This document shows positions 36,969 through 46,847 of a stretch of DNA of 64,000 bases, in pieces. The stretch is from Oxyruncus cristatus (lineage: Eukaryota; Chordata; Aves; Passeriformes; Cotingidae): assembly GCA_013399855.1 (NCBI GenBank), contig VXAY01004946.1, positions 353,606 to 417,605 on the forward strand, in the 5' to 3' direction. A program made the position numbers and the translations under genes. Numbering within the stretch: the stretch's first letter is position 1; each line of letters begins with the position of its first letter. The notes under the pieces are model-generated. The model saw only the letters and a program-made list of their open reading frames with translations, had not been told where the DNA came from and did not search any database.

Positions 36969-39899
36969 GTCTACAGCGCATTGACTTTTCCCTTTTGTTC
37001 TTTGCCAGAAATCTTGCAAATTAAATAATCTACCCTTTTTGCCATGGGATTCCCCTGATTTATTTAAAAGTATTGAATTTCTAGCTGAAGCTCTAGCTAG
37101 TCTGCAAACTTTCAAGATAAATTAAAAAAAAAAAAAACTAGTAGAACTTATTTACCACCAACTTGCTTTCCTGGCAGAAATAAATGTTTATAACTTCCAG
37201 ATTTGTTAGTTCAATTCCAAAACAACTAGGGGAGGCAGTAAACTCCTTTTGTAAACTGGAATAAGTATGGAAAAGCTCATTACTGCTAATGTTATCTGAA
37301 CCTCACACTATTAGAGTCCTTTGAAACCACTCTGAGATGCCAAGTTTGACAAGAGGTCACCTAGGTACAACTCAGACAATCTAAATTGACTGAAAACTGT
37401 GTTGTCAGTACAGCATTTATGCTTACATACTCTGTGAACAAGAGCATTTGTTTACCCAACAAAAACTACAAATATTTCTAAGAAATTCAAAGGGAATGCC
37501 GAACCCATAAATTTAAGATAGAAGTATTCAACTATCAGAATTAATATGTCTTCTGTCTCTGGAATTTTTTTTTCTATTAACTACTTAAAAATGTTTGTCA
37601 CAAATCTTGCTCGCTAAATTTAGCATCCATTGCTTCAGAGTGGCTACTCAGTCATATTTACGTTCCAGGTTCCCAGTCTACAATTTATTCCTAAGATCTC
37701 TAGCACAAGCAGGAGAAAAGTTCACGCGGACTGAAGATGTTATTTTAGGAACTGAAAATAGTTAGATCTGCCTAAAAAGTAAGCCAAAGTGAGTAGTCGC
37801 TCTGACAGATGATCCTTGAGGATATACACTGAAAGAAAAATTTTATGTAGTAAAAAAATGCAGTCTAGAGTATCATATACATGCATATTTTGCTGTTCTG
37901 GCTGACTTTTCTGACCTAAAATAAACCTCTGTTACTGAACACTTCCTCTATCCATTGTTTCCTGACATGAATGCAACAGAAGTCTCTTCCTGCTTGTGTG
38001 TAAATGAAGAGATAAGAAAAGCAGCATCATACTAAAGCCAGTTTACAGTGAACATTTATTAAAGCATTCCTCTTTGTTCTTCTTTGAAAAATTATGTAAT
38101 TGCAGGTTTTTTCTATAATTTTTTTTTCCTACAAATTAATGAGAGACAAATTCATGTAAGCAGCTTGGAGGGACACACATGATATTTCTTTCTAGTCTGT
38201 AAGATCTAGTGATGTGTCTAAGATGTTCAAGGAGTTTCAGTGTTTCTGGTTTATGCATGATATACATCCAGAATTTAAGCCAAAAGAGAGAAGAATAACA
38301 TATAAAAATCTAATAGCATAGCATCTAACAGCCTCTTCTCTCCAAGTAATTAAGTGAAATACAGCTTCTTTTCATTTTGGAAGTTATAGGCAATATATGA
38401 ACAAAAAACTGACATAGGACTGACAGACCAACAATGTATGCTCTGATTATGCAGTCACTGCATTCCTATGACACTTTCTTTACATAATGGATCACCTACT
38501 TAAAAGGAAACAATTGTCAGGCAAATCTTTTTCTAATGAATAATACAACATATGCCATTATTTTTTTTTCATACCAAGAATTCCATTTTAACACAGACAA
38601 TATGGAAGTGTATACTTATCCACAAAAACACATTGCTGAGAAAGTCTCACAGTACTTGTACCAGCAATTACTGTACAGCGATTTGGGCTGGCTCACTATA
38701 ACACACCTGCAATCAAACCCAAAATCTAGCACATGAGAAGTGGGGAGCTGTCTGGTTTAATTAAATTTGACACAGCTCTGTTTCATTTATCTCCTGTCCG
38801 AGAATTGTTTTAACAAAACACCAGTGTCTGGAACGCTGGCACAGACACTCTGTCCTCAAAGTTATGTTACTTTAAAGATAATTTCTAACAGCACATCTTC
38901 ACTTGTCAGACCAGCATAGCACCACCAACAGCACTTATAAAAGTAATAGAAAGCTTCAAGGCCTTCTGAAATTGTCCAGCTAGCCTCTGAGATGCCTTAT
39001 TCTGCCTGTTGGACTTGAAAACCTTTGTTCTAAGTATTGCTGAGAGGACAAAGTAATTTCTTATAACAGTAACATGTCCTGCTGTACATATATCTTAAAT
39101 TGATGTTTCTTTCCAGGAAAAAGTGCAAAATAAATGTTCTTTATCCTCATCAGTTGAACACAGAAAACATGTCCTTAACTCCTTTTCATTATGTGCCCAA
39201 CTAGGGAGGATGTATAATCCCACCCTTAATGTTTCAGTGTCTGGTAATCATGACTCCTACCATACTTACCACCTGCACTGTTCTTCTGAAATACAATACT
39301 TATAAAAGTTATTTTGAAGTATTAATTGTCCACTTTTTTTTTTAAATTCCCAATTCTTCTTGAGTATCCTGTCAGTGGTTGATCGCATGTTAATCTGTGC
39401 TATTCCATAGCAACCATGCTAAATATAGATCAGTGTCTGACTGTATTCTTTTTCAGTACACATTTTATTAATCTGAATATTTTTTTTTCTACCAGCCTAT
39501 GTCACTGTGTTATAAGGACTAACAGTTGCATATCTAAAGCCAGATTTCACTGTAAACTGCTTAAATCATGTCCACATCTCTTGACAAATAGACCCCTGCA
39601 AATATACCGTGGCTGAAAAAAACCCAGAACTGAAACACACTATCTACTGTTTATCTAATAGAAGGAAAATAATCTAATGAAAATGAAAAGTATGTTTGCT
39701 GAATTCAAAACTGTTTATACATATTTGCTGTATTTACTCACAATTTGGTGTATAGATAAAGGACAAAGTTTCCTCAACATTTCTTTTTTTAGGGACATAC
39801 ACAGTAATGGGAAGGTGGAATAAAGGAAAATGGCATGAAGAGAGACTGTTCAAGTTTGCAACATCTCTCCACCACCGACTAAGAATGCTTGGTGCTGTA
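36969..39899. other. AT-rich stretch, nothing recognised
   Basis: It has scattered homopolymer runs of A or T (for example near 37124) but no exon, RNA gene or mobile element that I could support. Confidence 0.55.
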
Positions 39900-41859
39900 T
39901 GGTATTAACTGGAGTGCAGGAAGGCCAAATTTTCTCAGATAACTAAGGAGTTGTTATCTTGAGGCTGTCAAGCAAACCACTCCAGCGAATTTTTGGATTC
40001 TTCCAGCCTGCACAGGGATCTGCTTGGAAGGCTTCTATGGAAAACATAGATCTGTCATCCTGATGACTAGGAAATCAGGAAAGGGTGGCAGGAGGCCTTC
40101 ACAGATATCCAAGGAGTTCCTTTAAAAATCCAAACTTAAAAAAGAGACATACAAGAAGTGGAAGCAGGATCATGTCACACAGAAGGGTAAAAATACTATC
40201 CACTTGTGCAGGGATGGTGTTAGGAAATGCCCAGAAGGAGGTGAATCTGGTAAGAGGCATGAAGGGCAACAGATAAGGCTGAAAGGCTTCTACAGATATA
40301 TAAGCAATAAAGTAAGACAAGGGAAAACACAGACCCATGGCTGACACAGGTGGGACACCTGGTGACAAAGGACTTAAAAAAGGCTGAGGTATGCAATGTC
40401 TTCTTTGGCATTGTCTTTACTAATTAGTCCAACCATCAGTAATCCCAGTTTCCTGAGGCAAGTGAAAAAATCAGGGGCAAAGATGACTCAACCTTGGTGA
40501 AGGAACAACAGTTTAGGGAGTGCTTAATCAAACAGCACACACGTAAGTCCATGGAGCATGACGGGATGCACAGGAATCCTTTGAGAACTGGCAGATGTCA
40601 CTGTGAGGCAACTCTTCACTATATTTAGAAGGTCATGGCAACTGGGAGAGATTACTGAAGACTAGAAGAAAGCAAATATTGCTTCAGGAAGGGCAACAAG
40701 GGGGACTCAGGGAACTGTGGGCTGGTCAGTCTCACCTCAGTCTCTGTCTAGAAGCATGATGGAGTTAAATCCTCTTGGAAATCATTTCCAGGCACATGAA
40801 GGACAAGAAGGGGACAAGGATTATTTTACAGATTTATGAAGGAGAAATCATGTTTTACCTACCTGGTAACCTTCTACAGTGAGATGGCTGACTCGGTAGG
40901 TGTGGAGAGAACAGTAGATGTTATTTATCTTGACTTCATTAAGGTTTTCGACACAGAAACTATTCACAAACAGATGAAATATGGACTAGGTAAAAGTATA
41001 TGCACTGAAAACTAGCTGAACTGCTGGGCTCAAAAGTTTGGGATCAGCAGCAGCATGAAGCACACTTGGAGGCAAGTCACTAGTGGTGCATCCAGGAGCC
41101 AGTAGTGTGCCAAATCATTTAGCATATTCATTAATGACCTGGACAATTGAAGCAGAACATGTGCTCAGCAAGTTTGCTGATGATACAACACAGGGAGCAG
41201 TGGCTGATACACTAGAATGTCAGGCATTCCAGAGGGACCTGGACAAGCTGGAGAAAGGGGTCAATAGGAACCTAATGAAATTCAACAAAAGCAAATGCCA
41301 AATTCTGCACTTGGGAAGGAATAATCCCAGATACCAGTACAAGCTGGGAGCCAACTACCTAGAAAGCAGCTTTGCGCAGTAAGCCAAGGGAGTCCTCAGG
41401 GCAAGGAGTTGGACATGAACCAGCAATGCACCCTTGCAGGACAGAATGCCAAAATCCTCCTGGGCTGCACTGCCAGTAAGTTGAAGGAGGTGACATTTAC
41501 TTCTGCTTAACACTGGTGAGGCCATACTTGGAGTGCAACATTCAGTTCTGGGTTCCCCAGTACAACAGACATGGACATGTTAGAGTGAGTCCTGTGCAGA
41601 ACCATGAAGATTAATCAAAGTATTAAAGCATTAAAGCACCTGACACACAAAAAGAGTCTGAGAGAGCTGTGACTGTCCATGCTGTGGAAGAGAGCACTTA
41701 AGAGGATCTGGAGTGCAAGCGGGGAAGATGGTGAAGTCATACTTTTAATCATAGTGCTCAGTTAAAGGGCTCCAAGTGAGATATTGGAATTTCCACTTTA
41801 ACAGGAGAGATTTTTTTCACTGTGAGGGTCATCAAACAATGGATCAGGTTGCCAGGCAG
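39900..41859 (+). mobile_element. CR1 LINE ORF2 fragment (endonuclease end and reverse transcriptase)
   Basis: About 2 kb follows avian CR1 ORF2 from the end of the endonuclease domain, through the linker ('aggaaatcaggaaagggtgg', 'gccttcacagatatccaagg'), and through the reverse transcriptase. The RT palm motif is visible as Phe-Ala-Asp-Asp at 41173-41184. It is followed by 'ttcaacaaaagcaaatgcc' and the region that would read 'NKSKCQILHLGRNNP' in the longest intact piece (41083-41382). Frameshifts and stops break the frame everywhere else, so it is dead. CR1-like sequence continues to 'ggatcaggttgccaggcagg', where it stops abruptly. The left edge is uncertain by tens of bases. Confidence 0.9.
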
Positions 41860-42748
41860 GTCTATTGCATTAAGAGCTTAGAAATTTAGCAGAAAATAAA
41901 CCCTCTTGCTTTCCAGCTTGTCCTCAGAGATCAGGCAGGCTGATCATAACCAATTCAGCACTATAAATCCAGGCGCAGTCAATAAGGTCCCAGATGCACC
42001 AATAGGGTGGGTTATACTATAAGTCTGTTCTCATTCACAATCACAGATTTACAAATAGTGCGGTTTAACAATACAACACTTCTTTAAGTCTCGTCAAGTT
42101 CAAAAGGAACTTTCGTGAACGCAGACTCACAAACAGTAGGTTTACTGGAGTAACAGACTATAGATTCTTTTAGAATGCTGGTGATAAATTCACTAGACCT
42201 GCAAAATATAAATGTAAAATATAAATGTAAAAGTGTTCCTGGGTATACTCTGATGTGGTCGGAGGTGCAAATCTTACCCAAGTGGTGTCCCTGTTTAGGG
42301 GAGGAGAGAGGAGAAACCCCCTCAACTTGTCTGCAAGGTAGTCATATTCTCATCCCCTGCCACTGAGGATTTCAAATGCCAACATATACTTTTGGAAAAA
42401 GTGGTGGTGAAACTGTAGTCAGATATCCTGTTATCGCCATCATAAATGGTGGGATAGCAGCCACTTTATCTGTAAATAAGGGATATCCAGAGTTACAAAG
42501 ACAGATTACGAAGACTTGTGGGTCTTGTGCAAGGGTGGAACAGAACTGTGACACCTTGGTAACACTCCCTCTTTCACCTGGTTGGCTGCATTGATAAGGG
42601 TCATCCAGCTTCTGCCTGATAACCTATCACCCCCTCAGCATGCCTTTTTGCCCACAGAAATCTATCACCACGTATCTTACAGCGTATGTCATCAAATCCC
42701 TTCACTGTATCTCACAGCACGACATGGCTATAGCCCTCATTCCTAGAT
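41860..42748. mobile_element. Unidentified insert, possibly nested in the CR1
   Basis: CR1 3' UTR sequence stops at about 41859. The next CR1-like phrase, ggctgtggagtctccatct, appears only at 42749-42767 and is what should follow directly. The 889 bases between match nothing I can name. They include a tandem 13-mer (about 42206-42232) and short open frames on both strands. On the minus strand, a purine run 'tgaggggg' followed by TG resembles a retroviral polypurine tract next to an LTR start, so an LTR element is one possibility. The regained CR1 match is only about 20 bases, so the nesting is not certain. Confidence 0.35.
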
Positions 42749-42767
42749 GGCTGTGGAGTCTCCATCT

Positions 42768-43838
42768 GCATTTCATGACATGCTGCTGTAAAAATTACCT
42801 TTGTATTTCACTTAATTGCACTTTTTGCAAATCTTTTAGAGATTCGGTCTGCAACATACATTCATTTTCTACCCAATTTTAAACAAGAGCAGTACTGGTT
42901 TATAATCAGATTCATAAAGACTTAGTTAAAGGCTAAAATTTCTTATATGCATCGAGTTATCTGTTCAAACTGATTATATATATCTTTACATATTTGGAGT
43001 TACTAAAACAGAGTAGGAGTAATATGAACAAATGCTAATAAACAAAAAGTAAGGAAGATGAATCTGCAGGTTTCAAAGCACACTAAATATCTTGGGATGA
43101 ATTATGCTTTGAATTTTCATTAGTGCTCAAAATCCCTAAATCTCTAAATTTGATCTTACTTCTTTAGAATTGAACTACATCCCTCCATGGAAGTACCTGT
43201 GCAGAACTAAATTTTGTACTTTGGTCTAACTGAGAATTTGAACCTTGGTTAAGTTTTCATTTTCTCAGTCTTTATCTTCATTGCATATCTGTGGAGAAAG
43301 ACTGCTCAACAGCATTTGCAAAGTGCTGGGTTGAGTAAACAAAACTGAGTAAAAATTTCCAAGAATAGTCTGTCATTCCCATGGACACTCTCTTCACCAG
43401 CCAGGGCAGACACTTCGGTGGTGATCTCAGCTGTGCTGTGATTTACGTACACATGTCCTGTGTCAATTTCTTACAGATGCCTTTTGTTCTTTATTAAGGG
43501 TTTCTCTGTTCTCTGGGAGATGTTTTTAAAATACTTAATTGTTCTGGACCTCTGAACCTTCAGTGAGGATATCCTCCTGACAATAGCACAAACCTTGGTG
43601 CATGGCCAGTCCAGTAAGAGCAGGTTTTTTCCTTTGCACTACAATATATCTCTTTAAATTTGTTATTCAACAGTGCACATATTTCACATGTTCCTTTAGG
43701 AGAAATATGCATATTCCAGCTTCTATTGTTTTAATCATTGAATATATCAATAGGTCAAGCTGCTGTCTGTCCTGTATTCATTTATTCATTATAATTTCAT
43801 GGTTTGAAAACTTTTTTTTATTTATCTTTTTATTTTAG
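42768..43838. other. AT-rich stretch ahead of a candidate last exon
   Basis: No repeat recognised. It ends in a strong pyrimidine-rich tract (about 43811-43838) that would serve as the acceptor of the next feature. Confidence 0.5.
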
Positions 43839-43928
43839 GGATTAATTCCAAGTCTTGCAGCAATCCATCCTTCTCTGAATTTGTTTACAGTGCCAGATGC
43901 TAAGAAGAACAAAAACAGGAGAAAGTAA
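43839..43928 (+). CDS. Candidate terminal coding exon with stop (exon C of a proposed gene)
   Basis: The acceptor tract 'tttatctttttattttag' is strong. Reading begins in phase 0 (GGA) and runs 29 codons to TAA at 43926-43928. The peptide includes GLIPSLAAIHPSLNLFTVPD and ends in the basic tail KKNKNRRK. It has no cysteine, and codon use is coding-like, with AAG, AAC, CTG and GTG. Phase 0 matches the end of 32004-32068, so the three exons would give a continuous 78-residue C-terminus. The LTR begins 36 bases after the stop. I do not recognise the protein; the basic tail could be a nuclear or nucleolar signal, but that is only inferred. A second frame in this interval is also open for about 20 codons, so frame choice rests on phase and composition. 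Confidence 0.45.
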   Translation, partial: GLIPSLAAIHPSLNLFTVPDAKKNKNRRK

Positions 43929-43963
43929 TCTTCTCTGAGAGAGACTGCGTATATAAAGTTGTG

Positions 43964-44310
43964 GTGGGTGGCTACCTACTCCACAGTGGACCTCCATGGA
44001 CTGGTAGGGGTACACCATGGGCTGCAGGGGAATCTCTGCTCTGGCACCTGGAGCACCTCAGCCTTCTCCATCTGCACTGACCTTGCTGCCTGCAGAGCTG
44101 TTTCTCTCACACATATTCACTCCTTTCTCTCATCTGCTGTTATGCAGAAGTGTTTTACCCCTTCTTAAATATGCTATCACAAAGATGTTACCACCTTGAA
44201 GCTGGCTGCATCTGGCTACATCTGATATGGGGGCAGCTTCTGATACCTCTGACAGATGCCACCTCTGCAGCTCCCCCACCATTAAAACTTTGTCACATAA
44301 AACCAATATA
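43964..44310 (-). mobile_element. Avian ERVL-like LTR fragment, second LTR type
   Basis: The sequence follows a common bird LTR that differs from the one at 15479. Landmarks are 'ccacagtggacctccatgg' (43981), 'catgggctgcaggggaatc' (44017), 'gagctgtttctctcacac' (44095) and 'taccccttcttaaatatgc' (44156). It ends at about 44310 in 'aaccaatata', where the family ends in CAATACA. Read on the minus strand, this is the U3 side of the LTR; the rest, which would lie to the left, is missing. No internal retroviral sequence is visible. If the gene ending at 43928 is real, this LTR lies antisense in its 3' UTR. Confidence 0.82.
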
Positions 44311-45982
44311 TTTGGGCACAATCCAGCACCTGCATGTCTAGAGGGTAATTTCAGACCTCAGCTAGTGTATGCCCTGTTAATTCACAAGCAGAGGGTCCTA
44401 CCTTGATAACAGTTGTACTTGGTCAGATCCAAGTAATAATTTTGTCTTCCATATGCTTTGATCAGTATTTCTTGGGTTTGCCATATCTATCATATTCCAA
44501 TCATTAATGTCTTCTACTGAGTTAACTGAAACTTTGAGAACTCATTCAGTGTAACATGACAGTCAAAAATAAAGCTGCCTCTTTCCATTCAGTTGGCCAG
44601 CCATGACCCGTTGGCCATCTCTCACAACTTTCAATAAAATCAGTGTTGATGTTTAAGTTAAGTGTTAGTATGCCATGATTCATATAAACTACTCCTTTCT
44701 TTGTTCTTGAAAAAAGTTTCTGTATCTATTTTTGCAGTTCACAAACACTCATACACACACATAAATAGGTAAACATATATATTTTTATATAACCAGATTA
44801 TGCTTCACTAAAGAAAGCTTTTACTCAAGAGAATTATATATATATATATGCTAAAGTTTTCTTTCCTGAATTAGTCCTTGTTTAGCCTTAAGCTCTTTAG
44901 CAACTGAATGATGTTCTAGAGGAATAGTAAACTATATGGTTGAAGTATGAAATAAGTGTTTGAGGTAACATGAACGTGCCAGACAAATTCTAACTTAGCC
45001 AATTACACCTTCTATTACACCTTCTGTTTTAGCTCCATATTTTTATGTCTGAGTGAATGATTATGGAAAATGTAAAGAGGTGTTTATAAAGTTAATTGTA
45101 AGTACATCTTTGGATTAAAGGCTAAAAATACAATTAAACGGAAAAGTACACAAGGGGGGTGGCATAATATTGCAGAGGCACATTTATTTATGGAGTTTCC
45201 TAAATTTTAAGAGTATCTCTTTGCAACCGAATAATGATATATGAACAGAAGTGCTCATAGGTGAATAAAATATAAGGTAAAGATTATTCTTTCATGGAGT
45301 CAGACATGAAAGTTCTACTTCTCCTGGAATTCAAAATGTTTTAATTCTCAGACCAGCTAAAATTGAAATTGGAAATGACAATAGGGGCATGTTTTGTGTT
45401 TAAAGAACAAAGGCAACGTTAGCTTTTAGAACAGAGAACAAGGTACCGACTAAACTAACTGCATCCTTAAAGATGCCAGACACAATTCTAGGAAGTTCGT
45501 AAAAAATATCCCTTTTTAAAAAAGAATTATGTATAGAACATCAAGGAAAAAATCTTGCCAAGATTTTAATTAACTTCTGCAAATAATGAAACCTGTATTT
45601 CATTTAGACATTTTTAATTTGCCTGTTGCTCTGCTATTACACCTAACAAATAGATTCACATGTATACAGTTGTCTATGTAACCGCTTCTGCATAAGTAAT
45701 GTAGCCATGGCATCCCTCCATGTATTTTCAAAATATAAGTCCTACCATCTCAATACTTTGGATCAATTTTTACATGAAAGCTATACTTCTCAGTTGTCCC
45801 ATAGATAGAAATTTGATTTTTAAAGGGCAAATTAGAAATCCTTCAATTTCTGCAATTACTCTTTTCTCCATTCTCCAAAAACATGTCCTTTCATGTTGAC
45901 AGTAATGGGATCATACTAACACAGCTTCTAGACAACTTTGTGAAAGAAAACTACTGTTATATATGACATAATCAAAGAACGA
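44311..45982. other. AT-rich stretch with poly(A)-signal candidates and a TA repeat
   Basis: It contains AATAAA motifs near 44568 and 44633 and a (TA)8 run at about 44834-44849. Otherwise nothing was recognised. Confidence 0.5.
44568..44573 (+). other. Candidate poly(A) signal AATAAA
   Basis: This is the first good AATAAA after the candidate stop codon at 43928. A second lies at 44633-44638. Using the first would give a 3' UTR of about 0.65 kb that includes the antisense LTR. AATAAA is frequent by chance in AT-rich DNA, so this is only suggestive. Confidence 0.22.
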
Positions 45983-46022
45983 CAGAATCATAGAATGGTG
46001 TGGGTTGGAAGGGACCTTAATG
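45983..46022 (-). mobile_element. CR1 LINE, extreme 3' tail only (about 40 bp)
   Basis: The phrase cagaatcatagaatggtg followed by tgggttggaagggacctt is the well-known avian CR1 3' end in antisense. The match stops after about 40 bases, giving an extremely 5'-truncated insertion or a remnant cut by deletion. The close similarity to the consensus suggests it is among the younger CR1 pieces here. Confidence 0.88.
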
Positions 46023-46364
46023 ACTCGACAGGATACAAGCATGGCAGCTGCACTTGTAGATGTATGTCCTTCATTTGTACAGAAGGTTGAGGGAAAAATG
46101 ACTTTTCTTGGAGAGAAATTTAGACAACTTGGTTCTAAAGCTAAGAGAGACGAAACAATAATGTTTAAGCACCACATTTTGCCTCATTCAGGTGAACTGC
46201 AGGCTTTGATCACTTCTCAAATGACATCTGCCTGATACACTTGGACTAGAAGATTTAATTGTTGACTCCTCATTAGTGCATGTTCAAAACAGATCAGATC
46301 TAACATCCACTTCCCATACCAGCTTCCCATTAAAAAAACCCATCAGTAGTAACGTGCAGAGGTT
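46023..46364. other. Unassigned segment between two CR1 tails
   Basis: It carries a 77-codon plus-strand frame (46005-46235) that starts inside the CR1 tail. The translation matches nothing I know and has no splice or poly(A) context. It is probably unique DNA separating two independent CR1 insertions. Confidence 0.4.
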
Positions 46365-46728
46365 CAGAGAATCCTAGAAGGGTGTGGGTTGGAAGGGACC
46401 TTAAATATCATCTCCTTCCAACATCCCTGCCATAGGTAAGGACACCTTACACTAGACCAGGTTGCTCAAAGCTCCATCCAACCCAGCCTTGAACACTATC
46501 ATGGATGGGGCATCCCCATCTTCTCCAGGCTGAACAACCCTAACCCTCTCAGCATGTCTTCAGAGGATGGGTGCTCCAGCCCTCTGAAACACCTTCATGT
46601 CCCTCCTCTGGACTTGCTCCAACAGGTCCACATCCTCCTTACATTGGAGGCCACAGAGCTGGACACAGAACTCCAGGTAGGGACTTGTGAGAACAGAGGG
46701 GCAGAATCACCTTGCTTGACCTACTGAT
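46365..46728 (-). mobile_element. CR1 LINE with an internal deletion
   Basis: Starting from the tail on the left, it follows the CR1 3' UTR: 'gggtgtgggttggaaggga', 'actagaccaggttgctcaaa', 'cttgaacactatcatggat'. At 'ggggcatccccatcttctcc' it jumps straight to 'aggctgaacaaccctaacc', skipping roughly 190 bases that full copies carry. It then continues through 'ctctggacttgctccaacag' to about 46728. The missing part is bounded by similar CTTCTC words, which fits a microhomology-mediated deletion. Confidence 0.92.
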
Positions 46729-46784
46729 AACTAACAATAGTTCTACTACTTAATATTATACTAAAAAGATGGCTGTGATATTAA

Positions 46785-46847
46785 GTTTTGGTTTGGTTTG
46801 TTTTTTTGTTTGTTTTTGTTTGGTTGGTTGTTTTTTCTTTTTTTTTC
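46785..46847. repeat. G/T-only low-complexity tract
   Basis: TTTG and TTGG words with long T runs, almost free of A and C on the plus strand. It belongs to the same class as the tracts near 22.9, 58.3 and 63.6 kb. Confidence 0.85.

Noticed and set aside
36631..37028. Several overlapping open frames around the TA/TG tract
   Set aside because: They arise from the simple repeat, which lacks stops in some phases; the Tyr/Ile/His-rich translations are repeat artefacts.
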